The notes under the pieces were generated by a model. The model made no database searches, was not told where the DNA came from, and saw only the letters and a program-made list of their open reading frames with translations. This document shows positions 52,764 through 62,401 of a stretch of DNA of 64,000 nucleotides, one piece after another. Position 1 is the first letter of the stretch; each line of letters starts with the position of its first letter. The position numbers were made by a program, and so were the translations under genes. The stretch comes from Gloeotrichia echinulata CP02 (GTDB lineage: Bacteria; Cyanobacteriota; Cyanobacteriia; Cyanobacteriales; Nostocaceae). Location: positions 6,516,001 to 6,580,000 of the forward strand of contig CP051187.1 of the NCBI GenBank assembly GCA_038087035.1, in the 5' to 3' direction.

Positions 52764-52926
52764 AGGGGAGGCAGGGGAGGCAGGGGAAGCAGGGGAAGCA
52801 GGGGAGGCAGGGGAGGCAGGGGAGGCAGGGGAGGCAGGGGAAGCAGGGGAGGCAGGGGAGGCAGGGGAGGCAGGGGAGGCAGGGGAGGCAGGGGAGGCAG
52901 GGGAAGCAGGGGAGGCAGGGGAGGCA
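52764..52926. repeat. 9-bp tandem repeat GGGGAGGCA, about 18 units
   Basis: Units of GGGGAGGCA with GGGGAAGCA variants, period nine. All purine-rich strand is the plus strand. Open frames on the minus strand (PLPPLPP and PCLPCLP) are by-products; they have no start signals and no relatives. The guanine runs could form G-quadruplexes. Confidence 0.9.
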
Positions 52927-53440
52927 AAACTCTTCCCCTGCCTCCATTTCTCCCCCTGCTCCCCCTGCTTGCCTCAACCAAGAAATTCCAAAACCTACGC
53001 AGTATTGGGGTCATTTCTTGTCGCCCAGCATGTCAGTTATTTAGACGTGAATAAACGGTGCGATCGCCTTATTTTCATCTTTGCTTAATCTTTCCGAGTA
53101 TTTTCCGTGAAATCCCATAAAAATTTGTATTAATAAGTATCAGTAATTAATATGATATTTTGATGTAAAAAAGTTAAATATGAGTGGTATTACGGTTTAT
53201 TTTATCTCCTTGAAAAGTTATTTTTAATCTGTAAGTTATTGAAGATAGATCAGTTAGATAGAAACCTAAATTTTTCAGATTTTACAACAGTCAGCAATCA
53301 ACCAGTCATACTATTCATAAATAATTTAAGTTTTTCTCAGGATTTGTGCAGAAATAACTTACTTACTTATTTGAAAAGCCTTAGCACGGAAAACATCGGG
53401 TATTTCCGCATCTTAGGTGTGTTCTACTAAATAATTCATC
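52927..53440. other. Long leader region of the DUF11 surface-protein locus
   Basis: About 500 bp without a convincing gene. AT-rich from 53100 on. A short open stretch at 53239-53430 begins with TTG and has no ribosome-binding site. This region should hold the promoter of the surface-protein locus; I cannot name a box with confidence. Confidence 0.4.
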
Positions 53441-56020
53441 ATGTCAAAAAAACAGAAAAGTCTCAAAAAGTCATCGCATATCTACCGTTCTTTAATTGCA
53501 ACAGCACTATTAACTAATGGTATTTTCCAATTTGTTGCACCTGTACTAGCTGAAGGTACAGCAGCGGGTCAATCAATCAGTAATACCGCGACTGCGACCT
53601 ATGAAGATCCCAACAGTCCAGGGACTCAGATAAATGCTACCTCGAACACAGTGACTGTAACTGTCGCAGAAGTAGCTGGTATCACCGTGACAGCTTCTGG
53701 AGTTGTAGATAACAATGGTGGGGCTATTCAGGTGGGAGATTTGCTCATCTACACCTACACCCTGACAAACGTTGGTAACGACCCCTCACAATTCCGAATT
53801 CCTAACTTAGCTAGTACAACCGGGCCGGGTACAGTTTCTGGTCAACTACTCCCCGATAAGAATAATCAGACACCAAATAACGGTACTCTGCAATACAGCA
53901 CCGACGGTGGTACAACCTGGACAAATGTTAGTGATGGTGGCGTGAATACACCCTCAGTCACCCCTGGTGGTACTGTATTGGTGCGTGTACCTGTTACAGT
54001 ACAAGCAGGCGCTCAAGCCAATGACATAATTAAAGTTACCCTTGGTAATACCCCTGGTGATGCTCAAAACCAACCACGAAATCCTGATGGTGGTGACGTT
54101 TATACTGTAGATAACCCTGATGGTAGCGTTGGTGAGGTAGATGGACTACCAGTCAACGGTACAAGAGAAGCCAGTATCACTCAACAGATCAAAGTAGGTA
54201 GCACTCCCAAAAACGTTGCTTTAGCGACCATCCTCAAAACTCGGACAGGCTATGACAATGCTGCTACTCCCAGCACACTGGCTGATGATGTCATAACTTA
54301 TGGCTTGAGTTTAAAAGTTGAGTCTAACGACGTAACCAATAATGGATTAATTCCAGCACCTTTAACTGGTACAAATATTAATCTTGATGGCTCACCAGTC
54401 CCAGTCACCCGCATTTTATTATCTGATGCGATTCCAGCGCAGACAGTAATCAATGGTACACCGACTGCACCACCAGGGTGGAAAGTGGTTTATTCTGGTG
54501 ATGATCCAACCAGTAAAACTGCCGATCAAGCTCAATGGCAAACTGACATCACTAAAGTAACTGGTGCAGTTAGACGGATTGGTTTCATTAACGATCCGAC
54601 GGTGCTAACTACAGTATCTCCGGGAACAACTCTGACAGGCTTTAGCTTGCAAATCAAGACTAGTGGCGTCACCGGAACCACTGCTACCATCGTCAACATC
54701 GGTCAAGCATTCGGTCAAACCCTTGGGGATGGAACTAAAACTCTAGTTTACGACAACTCTGGAGACCAATTTCCAGATAACGTTAACCCCAGCACTGGTC
54801 AATCTAATCCTCTAGACTCTGGCTATGTTCCCAGTACAGTTGACCCAACTACAATCGCCACAGATCCAGGCAATAATAACAGTAGTACTACTCCTGGTGG
54901 TAGTGCCAACATATATAATCTTTCAGCCCCTAACACCGTCGCACTCTTGAATGGACCTAATAGTACACCAGAGGCTATTGGACCGACAAATAATAATGAT
55001 GATTTCACTAATAAATCTGCATTAATTCCTGCCAATACCCTTCCTGGATCAACTATTGATCCGGCTGTTGTTGCCTTTACCAACACGGTTCAAAATACTA
55101 GTAGCAGCGGAACTGCTGTCAACATCTATATCGTACCTGTAGCACCGACGAAAGCAGATGACTTACCAACAAATACATTGGCGACTATAACCTACGGTAG
55201 CATATCGGCGACCTACAAATACGATGGCACAAAATTTGTGTTCCAGTCAGGAAATGGTACTGTTGGAGGGAACCCAATTAGTGGCAGCAACCCAATACGC
55301 ATAGATGCAGTGGCACAAAATGCTAAAGCTAACTATGGTGTGGAAGTTGACCTACCTCCTGGTACACAACTGTCAACGGATATCAATCGAGGCTTCCCAG
55401 TACCTGTGACTACTTTTATTGATACCAATGGCAACGGTACAGTTGATACTACTGAAGCGCAAAACACTACAATTGACCGCGTTTACACGGGCTTCTTACA
55501 ACTGGTGAAAGTGTCAAGAGTCTTACAAGGAACTGGTCCTGCTGTTGGTACAGGTCAAGATAACTTTGAGACCACACCAGCTTACACAAATCCCGTGACT
55601 AAAATCGTGATTGATCCAAATCCCAATCAGGGTGATGTAGCAAGAGTACCTGGACCGGGGAATATTATTGAGTACCAGATTCGGTACAAAAATATTTCCG
55701 ATCCGCAAGCGGGAACAGGTAATATAATTTTGAATGCCAACAAGGTTGTGATCAATGAAGATGGGACTGCGGGTGGTAACAACTGGTCCCTAGACAACGA
55801 TAACAACACTCAAATTGACACTAGTAACATCGTTGGTTCAGCCAAGGATTCGGGAGCTTCCACCATTCAATTCTTCAATGGTAATCCCGCTAACACTTCT
55901 GGTCTTGACCAAACCGGCACAACGGTAAACACTGATGTTACCAAATATCTCAATTCTGTGACAGGCACAGTTGCGCCTGGTGTGCAAAGAACATTTACCT
56001 TCCAACGCAAGGTGAACTAG
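53441..56020 (+). CDS. Secreted DUF11-type repeat surface protein
   Basis: 859 residues, ATG. Signal peptide: 'KKSSHIYRSLIATALLTNG' to 'PVLA|EGTAAG', cleavage near residue 38. The mature protein is Thr-, Asn-, Gly- and Pro-rich. Its first domain (about 42-80, 'SISNTATATYEDPNSPG') is the TIGR/DUF11-type start 'NTATATYxDP', followed by domains such as 'DLLIYTYTLTNVGNDPSQF', 'TPGGTVLVRVPVTVQAGA' and 'NIIEYQIRYKNISDPQAGTG', each like the immunoglobulin-type DUF11 fold. There is no membrane anchor or sorting signal at the C-terminus. It is the first gene of a row of exported proteins that ends with an outer-membrane barrel. Confidence 0.8.
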   Translation: MSKKQKSLKKSSHIYRSLIATALLTNGIFQFVAPVLAEGTAAGQSISNTATATYEDPNSPGTQINATSNTVTVTVAEVAGITVTASGVVDNNGGAIQVGDLLIYTYTLTNVGNDPSQFRIPNLASTTGPGTVSGQLLPDKNNQTPNNGTLQYSTDGGTTWTNVSDGGVNTPSVTPGGTVLVRVPVTVQAGAQANDIIKVTLGNTPGDAQNQPRNPDGGDVYTVDNPDGSVGEVDGLPVNGTREASITQQIKVGSTPKNVALATILKTRTGYDNAATPSTLADDVITYGLSLKVESNDVTNNGLIPAPLTGTNINLDGSPVPVTRILLSDAIPAQTVINGTPTAPPGWKVVYSGDDPTSKTADQAQWQTDITKVTGAVRRIGFINDPTVLTTVSPGTTLTGFSLQIKTSGVTGTTATIVNIGQAFGQTLGDGTKTLVYDNSGDQFPDNVNPSTGQSNPLDSGYVPSTVDPTTIATDPGNNNSSTTPGGSANIYNLSAPNTVALLNGPNSTPEAIGPTNNNDDFTNKSALIPANTLPGSTIDPAVVAFTNTVQNTSSSGTAVNIYIVPVAPTKADDLPTNTLATITYGSISATYKYDGTKFVFQSGNGTVGGNPISGSNPIRIDAVAQNAKANYGVEVDLPPGTQLSTDINRGFPVPVTTFIDTNGNGTVDTTEAQNTTIDRVYTGFLQLVKVSRVLQGTGPAVGTGQDNFETTPAYTNPVTKIVIDPNPNQGDVARVPGPGNIIEYQIRYKNISDPQAGTGNIILNANKVVINEDGTAGGNNWSLDNDNNTQIDTSNIVGSAKDSGASTIQFFNGNPANTSGLDQTGTTVNTDVTKYLNSVTGTVAPGVQRTFTFQRKVN

Positions 56021-56099
56021 AATCTTATCCCCAACCCCTCTATCAGGTAGTAGAGGGGAGCCAGAAATAACTAAGTTGTGAAAGTTTGCATAGGTAATT

Positions 56100-56663
56100 A
56101 TGAAACGATTTTCGATATCAGCTTTAGGTGCATTTGCTCTCATCGCTACAGTTCCCTTCGTCAGTCAAATACCAGGAGTGCCAAATATCTGGCATTCTGA
56201 TAGTGCAATAGCCCAAAATGTGAACCGTCAAGGGCAAATACAGTTGCGTTTAGAAGCTGAGAAACAAGTTATCGCCCAGAATCAGCAAGGTAAACAAAGT
56301 AAAACATGGCAACCGCTAAAAGGTCAAGCTGTGGTACAACCAGGAGACCTGTTGCGTTATACCTTAAATAGCGAAAATCAGAGCGATCGCCTGGTTAAGA
56401 ATCTCACCTTGAATCAACCAATTCCCCGAGGAATGGTATATGTGCTGAAATCTGCCAATGCGCTCAACGAGGCTAAAATTAGCTATAGCATTAATGGCGG
56501 TCGCAATTTTAGCGACAATCCCACAATTAAAGTTACTCTTGCTAACGGAAAAGTAGAGACTCAACCAGCACCAGCAACTGCTTACACCCATATCCGCTTT
56601 TATGTTCCTTCAGTCGCTGGAAAGACAACATTCACAGCCACTTATCAAACTCAGGTACGTTGA
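56100..56663 (+). CDS. Small secreted DUF11-domain protein
   Basis: 187 residues with signal peptide ('ISALGAFALIATVPFVSQI', cleavage before or near 'QNVNRQG'). Mature part is one DUF11-like domain: 'GQAVVQPGDLLRYTLNSENQ', 'LTLNQPIPRGMVYVLKSANAL', 'ISYSINGGRNFSDN', 'RFYVPSVAGKTTFTATYQTQ'. 80 bp after the large surface protein. It could be a minor subunit or adaptor of the same structure. Not a domain with known enzymatic function. Confidence 0.8.
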   Translation: MKRFSISALGAFALIATVPFVSQIPGVPNIWHSDSAIAQNVNRQGQIQLRLEAEKQVIAQNQQGKQSKTWQPLKGQAVVQPGDLLRYTLNSENQSDRLVKNLTLNQPIPRGMVYVLKSANALNEAKISYSINGGRNFSDNPTIKVTLANGKVETQPAPATAYTHIRFYVPSVAGKTTFTATYQTQVR

Positions 56664-56918
56664 TATGGCTAAGAGAGGTGGGAATAATTTCACCTCTCTA
56701 CCTGAAGTTTATTTTTAATAATTGCAAATTCAATTAATAATTGATGACACAAAATGTGGCGTTTAATGAACTGATAATTTTGACTGAAGTCAATAGAAAT
56801 TTCCAGAATTAAATTATTTGTCTTCATAAATTAAATTAGCATCGTTTTTTCGGGTATGTGCATATAAAATCAACATATTTTATATGTTTATAATGTGGCA
56901 TTTAATAGGAGATTTTCC

Positions 56919-58457
56919 GTGAATTCTCGTCATAAACGAACGCAAATAATTTGCGGTAATTGGTTAAAACGTATAACAGCAACCCTGATGCTTGGCAGTT
57001 GGTTGCACTATCTACCGGTGAGCGCACAACCTATTAATAACCAATTGGTGTTACCAGTCATTAAAAACCAAGCTACTTCCAGTTATTCAGATACTATTAC
57101 TAATAATGAATATCAAGGAATTTCCAGCGATGTAAATATTATTAACTCCGCTGCAAATTTGATTGACCCTCTAGGGCGAATTTTAGGTTGTGCCGGCACA
57201 CTATTACCTGATTATACAGGTTTTTCTGTTGGTGTATACGAACCTGATCCTAACGAGCCAACAGGGACAGAATTAGGAAAATTGCTTAATCTAACGCGGA
57301 CAGAGTTACCTGATATTCCTAACAACGGAATTTCCCGTGGAATAGCGCCAAATAGTGAAAATAATAACCCTTATTTTGTTACAAATAACCCAGCGGGTGT
57401 CTACAACTTTCTCTTAGATCCGAACAAGGGTCAAACAGATCCAGGTAGAACCTATATTTTTGTAGTCAATCCACCACCGAATTCTACAATTTATAAACAA
57501 CGACGCATCAAGGTTGAAATCCTTGCCAACACAGATAATACTAATAATAACATCATTCAATATACTGCGACATCCTTAGATGGTGAGCCAATCAATCTTA
57601 CAGGTGATACAAAAATAGACCAAAGAGTTGTCTTGGTTCCGAATGCAGAAGTAGTGGGACTGGACTTATTAGCCTTTGAATTCACCACAAATTTGTGTCA
57701 ACCGAATCAGATTCAACTGGTAAAAACAGGCGATCGCGCTGCGGCTGAACCTGGAGATACGGTCATCTATCGCTTATCGGTGAAAAATTTATCTGATATT
57801 AGTTTGAACAATGTAGTTGTAACTGACAACTTACCTTTTGGATTCAATTTTTTACCTAAATCTGTGCGGGGAGAGATTGATAGTCAGTCGGTATCTATCA
57901 CTTCAGAAAATAATGGTAAGACGGTGACATTTCGCACAGATGCAAGTATACCCAGCCAGAAAGTGCTAAATATTGCCTACGCTGTGCAACTAACGCCAGA
58001 TGCAGTGCGGGGAACGGGTCGTAATAGTGCGAGCGTCAAAGCACAACGAGCTGATAACCGTTTTATTACCAAGGATGGCCCAGCAACCCATCAGTTAAAA
58101 ATTCGTCCAGGAATCGTCTCTGACTGCGGAACTATCATCGGTCGTGTGTTTGTTGATCATAACTTTGACGGTGAACAACAGCCTGGTGAACCGGGGATAC
58201 CGAATGCTGTGATTTTCTTGGAGGACGGGAATCGCATCACCACAGATTCAAATGGTTTGTTTTCCGTCGCCAACACATTACCAGGAAACCACACAGGCGT
58301 ACTAGATCTCAGCAGCGTCCCTGGTTACACCCTAGCTCCCAACCATAAATTCAAAGAACGCAATAGCCAATCTCGCCTAGTACGTTTAGAGCCGGGTGGG
58401 TTAGTACGCATGAACTTTGCAGTTACCCCCACCGTTGAGGAGGAAGTCAACAAATGA
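56919..58457 (+). CDS. Secreted DUF11 + SdrD_B/CnaB-like protein
   Basis: 512 residues from the GTG at 56919, chosen because AGGAG (56907-56911) lies seven bases upstream; a GTG at 56895 overlaps that site. Signal peptide 'ITATLMLGSWLHYLPVSAQP'. Residues about 270-380 are a DUF11 domain ('DRAAAEPGDTVIYRLSVKNL', 'NNVVVTDNLPFGFNFLPKSV'). Near residue 410 starts an SdrD_B-like domain ('GRVFVDHNFDGEQQPGEPGI', 'DGNRITTDSNGLFSVANTLP') with the Ca2+-type Asp pattern. The stop codon overlaps the next start (ATGA), so the two are co-translated. Such domains occur in adhesins and S-layer-like stalks. Confidence 0.8.
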   Translation: MNSRHKRTQIICGNWLKRITATLMLGSWLHYLPVSAQPINNQLVLPVIKNQATSSYSDTITNNEYQGISSDVNIINSAANLIDPLGRILGCAGTLLPDYTGFSVGVYEPDPNEPTGTELGKLLNLTRTELPDIPNNGISRGIAPNSENNNPYFVTNNPAGVYNFLLDPNKGQTDPGRTYIFVVNPPPNSTIYKQRRIKVEILANTDNTNNNIIQYTATSLDGEPINLTGDTKIDQRVVLVPNAEVVGLDLLAFEFTTNLCQPNQIQLVKTGDRAAAEPGDTVIYRLSVKNLSDISLNNVVVTDNLPFGFNFLPKSVRGEIDSQSVSITSENNGKTVTFRTDASIPSQKVLNIAYAVQLTPDAVRGTGRNSASVKAQRADNRFITKDGPATHQLKIRPGIVSDCGTIIGRVFVDHNFDGEQQPGEPGIPNAVIFLEDGNRITTDSNGLFSVANTLPGNHTGVLDLSSVPGYTLAPNHKFKERNSQSRLVRLEPGGLVRMNFAVTPTVEEEVNK

Positions 58458-61400
58458 AACCCAGACTTCATCATCCAAATACTTTCAACCTCAGATTAAT
58501 CACAGCTATAGTCGGAACTATCAGCACAGTTTTATATCCAGCTATAGTCCAGGCTGAAACTAACAGCAACCCACCAGAAATTTCGCAGACAGAACCAGCT
58601 ACTCAGTCTACTGATACCAAGCCCGCAGAAGCAGCTGAAGAGAATACAGAGTCTCCATCATCGACAAATCAAATCCAACCATTTCAACCAGCAACTGATA
58701 CCACGTTGCCCAAAAACTTACGCAAGCTAGCCGGAGTCGCCGAAGAGAATACAGATTCCACCTCAACAACCGTCAAAATTCTCACGCCAACGGTGGACAG
58801 TGTTGTAGACGTAGCCGCTACGACAGTGGTTGTGCAATTTCCTGCAGGTAGTCAGGTGGAATTGCGGGTAAATGACATATTGGTAGACGCTTCCTTAGTG
58901 GGAAAGACAGAAAGTGACGCCACCACCAACTTAGTAACGCAGACATGGTATGGTGTCTCCTTAAAAGCGGGAAAAAATACCATTTCTGCACAGGTAGTGG
59001 GTGGGACAGAAGCACCTGTAACCGCAGGGGTAGTGGTCAGGGGAGCGCCACAGCAGCTAACTGTGGAAACAGTGGAGTCTCGTATCCCCGCTGATGGACA
59101 GTCTACGGCGACGATTCGGGGTCAATTGATTGATGAACATGGCAATCGGTCAGACCATAATGGTGTAGTTACCCTGGAGTCTACCGCTGGGGAGTTTGTA
59201 GGTGCAGACTTCAAACCCGATGAACCGGGATTTCAGGTAGAAGTGAAGAAGGGAGAATTTACAGCAAATTTGCGATCGCCTCTCAAAGCGCAAACTGTAA
59301 CAATTCGGGCGACAGCTAATGATTTAGAAGCTTTTACCCAACTGCAATTTGAAACGGCGCTGCGTCCTAGTCTCGTCAGCGGTGTCATTGATCTGCGCTT
59401 GGGAGCGAGAGGTACAGATTACTACAGCAGTTTCCGTGATTTCCTCCCAGCCGACAGAAACCACAAAACACAATTAAATTTTCACTCAGCGGTATTTGCG
59501 ACTGGAGCCATTGGCGAATGGTTATTTACAGGTGCATATAACAGTTCTCGTCCCCTCAACGAAGATTGTAACTGTAATAATCGGCTGTTTAGGACTTATC
59601 AATTTAGCGAGCAAAACTATCCTGTCTACGGTGATAGCTCCAAAGTTGATGTCGTCACGCCTTCGATTGATAGCGTATTTCTGCGTTTTGAGCGTTCCAC
59701 GGGGATTCCCGGAACTACCCCCGATTATGCCATGTGGGGTGATTACAATACCGAAGAATTTTCCCGGTCGTCGCAGCAATTTACCGCTATGACTCGTCAA
59801 CTCCACGGTTTTAAAGCTAATTACAACTTAGGGAACTTCCAAGTTACGGGTTTTTACGGCAATAATTTAGAAGGATTTCAACGAGATACCATTGCTCCCG
59901 ATGGCACCAGTGGCTATTACTTCCTTTCTCGCCGCATACTGGTTCCTGGTAGCGAAAATGTCTTTGTCGAGTTAGAAGAACTGAATCGTCCTGGTACCGT
60001 CCTCGAACGTAAACAACTTAACCGAGGCCCAGACTATGAAATCGATTATGATCGCGGGACATTATTATTCCGCGAACCCCTTCTTCGCACCGATGTTGAT
60101 CAAAATGGACAGGTTTTAGTCCGCCGTATTGTAGCTACATATCAATATGATAGCAAAGACTCTGACAGCAATATCTATGCTGGTCGGTTACAATACAACT
60201 TTTCCCATATCCTCAACCAAGAAAGTTGGTTAGCCGCAACTTACGTCAAAGAAAATCAAGGGGTGCGTGGCTTTGAACTTTACGGTGCAGATGGGATGAT
60301 TGCTCTGGGTGAGCAAGGAAAATTGATCGCTGAATATGCTCATTCCACTAATGATTCTGAACTAATGGGACGGGTCAAAGGTGACGCTTATCGCTTAGAA
60401 GTCGAAGGACAGATTTTCAATGGTATCCAAGCTCGTGCTTATTATCGCTTTGCTGATACAGGCTTTGCGAATAATGCTACTATTAGCTTTGTACCTGGTC
60501 AAACCCGCTATGGAGCAGATCTCACAACCAAACTTTCTGCAACTACAAATCTGCGGTTGCAATATGACCACGAAGATAATTTCGGGGTTGCGCCCCAACC
60601 TTTGGATACCTTTGAATCGCTATTTTCACCAGGGTCTGAAGCAACTCCTGGGAGTAAAGTTGATAATTCACTGACAACAATTACCGCTGGGATTCAACAA
60701 CGTTTTGGTAAAGCCACTTTTGATGTCGATTGGATTCATCGTCACCGGGAAGACCGCATCCCTGATAATGCTTTAACTAGCACATCTAACCAATTGCGAT
60801 CGCGTTTTGCTGTTCCACTGACAAATCGGCTAACTTTCCAGGCGCAAAATGAGTTCACCCTCTCATCCGAGAAAGATTCTGTTTACGCAGACCGCACTAT
60901 TTTAGGTCTAAATTGGGCGGCAATTCGTGGTGTGAATATCAGTCTTGCCCAACAGTTTTATAGTAGCGGTCAACTTGCTGGTAATTCTATCACCAGCTTA
61001 AGTATTAATGGTGAACAGAAACTCGGCACTGATACCACCTTAACTGGTCGTTACTCGATTTTAGGTGGTGCTAACCAACTGACAACCCAAGGCGCCATTG
61101 GTTTAAATAACCGCTGGACTATTGCCCGTGGATTACGGTTAAATCTAGCTTATGAACACGTATTTGGTAACTTTTTCGCACGCACTGGGACAGGTCAGCA
61201 ATTTGCTCAACCCTTTGCTCCTGGTCAAAGCGCCTCGGCGATAGGCTTTGATGGTGGCGATAGCTACAGTGCTGGTTTGGAATACTCTGATAATCCACAG
61301 TTTCAAGCCAGCGCCCGTTATGAACATCGCAGTTCTTCTGGTGGTTCCAATACCGTAATTTCTGCAGCCGCTACAGGAAAAATATCACCATCGCTTACAG

Positions 61401-62035
61401 CCTTAGTGCGTTATCAACAGGCAAACGCTGCCAATCAAAAGCTGACCGGATTAGGAGATACAATTAACATGAAACTGGGTTTAGCCTACCGCGACCCCAA
61501 CAATGATAAATTTAATGCCTTATTGCGTTATGAATATCGCCAAAATCCCGCAACCATACCCGATACCGTCCTTTTAGGTAGTGGTACGGGGTCTGAAGAT
61601 CATACCTTTGCCTTAGAAGCTATCTACGCCCCTAACTGGCAATGGGAATTTTATGGTAAATATGCTTTACGTAACAGTACCTCTTACCTAGCCAGCGATT
61701 TGGTAGGAACCAGCACAATAAATTTAGCACAATTTCGCGCTACCTATCGCCTGGGATATAGCTGGGATTTAGTCGGTGAAGGTCGTGTCATTAGTCAATC
61801 TAACTATACCGAGACAGGCTTTGTCATAGAAGCAGGCTATTACCTGACCTCTAACTTGCGTCTTTCCGCTGGATATGCATGTGGTAAAGTCGATGACCGA
61901 GATTTTTCTGGGACACGTTCTGCTGGTGGCGTTTATTTGGGATTAACCCTCAAGCTCAACGAATTATTTGATGGCTTCGGACAGCAAAAACCTATTCCAC
62001 AAAAGCCACAGGAATCTAGCGCAAAAACTCAGTGA
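58454..62035 (+). CDS. Large outer-membrane barrel protein with Ig-like and Pro/Thr-rich N-terminus
   Basis: 1193 residues. Signal peptide ends near 'AIVQAET'. Residues about 35-95 are Glu-, Thr- and Ser-rich linker. A domain around 95-200 ('TPTVDSVVDVAATTVVVQF', 'QVELRVNDILVD') is followed by a BIG_1-like Ig domain at about 205-300 ('SRIPADGQSTATIRGQLIDE'). From about 310 to the end many amphipathic strands with aromatic ends (for example 'HGFKANYNLGNFQVTGFYGN', 'YRLEVEGQIFNGIQARAYYRF', 'NLRLSAGYACG') indicate a large beta barrel of 24 or more strands. Intimin- or usher-like architecture (Ig domain before barrel) is suggested but the order is not that of a classical usher. Translationally coupled to the upstream DUF11 gene. 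Likely exports or anchors these proteins (inference). Confidence 0.8.
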   Translation: MKPRLHHPNTFNLRLITAIVGTISTVLYPAIVQAETNSNPPEISQTEPATQSTDTKPAEAAEENTESPSSTNQIQPFQPATDTTLPKNLRKLAGVAEENTDSTSTTVKILTPTVDSVVDVAATTVVVQFPAGSQVELRVNDILVDASLVGKTESDATTNLVTQTWYGVSLKAGKNTISAQVVGGTEAPVTAGVVVRGAPQQLTVETVESRIPADGQSTATIRGQLIDEHGNRSDHNGVVTLESTAGEFVGADFKPDEPGFQVEVKKGEFTANLRSPLKAQTVTIRATANDLEAFTQLQFETALRPSLVSGVIDLRLGARGTDYYSSFRDFLPADRNHKTQLNFHSAVFATGAIGEWLFTGAYNSSRPLNEDCNCNNRLFRTYQFSEQNYPVYGDSSKVDVVTPSIDSVFLRFERSTGIPGTTPDYAMWGDYNTEEFSRSSQQFTAMTRQLHGFKANYNLGNFQVTGFYGNNLEGFQRDTIAPDGTSGYYFLSRRILVPGSENVFVELEELNRPGTVLERKQLNRGPDYEIDYDRGTLLFREPLLRTDVDQNGQVLVRRIVATYQYDSKDSDSNIYAGRLQYNFSHILNQESWLAATYVKENQGVRGFELYGADGMIALGEQGKLIAEYAHSTNDSELMGRVKGDAYRLEVEGQIFNGIQARAYYRFADTGFANNATISFVPGQTRYGADLTTKLSATTNLRLQYDHEDNFGVAPQPLDTFESLFSPGSEATPGSKVDNSLTTITAGIQQRFGKATFDVDWIHRHREDRIPDNALTSTSNQLRSRFAVPLTNRLTFQAQNEFTLSSEKDSVYADRTILGLNWAAIRGVNISLAQQFYSSGQLAGNSITSLSINGEQKLGTDTTLTGRYSILGGANQLTTQGAIGLNNRWTIARGLRLNLAYEHVFGNFFARTGTGQQFAQPFAPGQSASAIGFDGGDSYSAGLEYSDNPQFQASARYEHRSSSGGSNTVISAAATGKISPSLTALVRYQQANAANQKLTGLGDTINMKLGLAYRDPNNDKFNALLRYEYRQNPATIPDTVLLGSGTGSEDHTFALEAIYAPNWQWEFYGKYALRNSTSYLASDLVGTSTINLAQFRATYRLGYSWDLVGEGRVISQSNYTETGFVIEAGYYLTSNLRLSAGYACGKVDDRDFSGTRSAGGVYLGLTLKLNELFDGFGQQKPIPQKPQESSAKTQ

Positions 62036-62079
62036 GGGTGGTAGATTCTCGTAGATATAGGGAAACCTAAAATCGGACT

Positions 62080-62240
62080 GGGGACACTTCGGCAAGCTCA
62101 GTGCATCGCTGGGGATTGGGGACACTTCGGCAAGCTCAGTGCATCGCTGGGGATTGGGGACACTTCGGCAAGCTCAATGCATCGCTGGGGATTGGGGACA
62201 CTTCGGCAAGCTCAGTGCATCGCTGGGGATTGGGGACTGG
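62080..62240. repeat. Four 38-bp repeats
   Basis: Units starting GGGGACACTTCGGCAAGCTC at 62080, 62118, 62156 and 62194; the third has one substitution. Same family as 7636-7697. Confidence 0.9.
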
Positions 62241-62255
62241 ATTAATTTACTCTTG

Positions 62256-62395
62256 ACTCCTTACTCCTTACTCCTTACTCCTTACTCCTTACTCCTTACT
62301 CCTTACTCCTTACTCCTTACTCCTTACTCCTTACTCCTTACTCCTTACTCCTTACTCATTACTCCTTACTCCTTACTCCTTACTCATTACTCCCA
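62256..62395. repeat. Heptamer repeats ACTCCTT, about 20 units
   Basis: Period-7 array with rare ACTCATT variants, ending 7 bp before the start codon of the next surface protein. The array occupies the place of the leader, so it may affect expression. Confidence 0.9.
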
Positions 62396-62401
62396 ATCAC
62401 T

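Noticed and set aside
52697..53014. Proline/leucine- or cysteine-rich proteins on the minus strand
   Set aside because: Translation of the 9-bp repeat GGGGAGGCA; two frames open simultaneously, no other support.
53239..53430. 63-codon open frame before the DUF11 locus
   Set aside because: TTG start, no ribosome-binding site, AT-rich non-coding composition.
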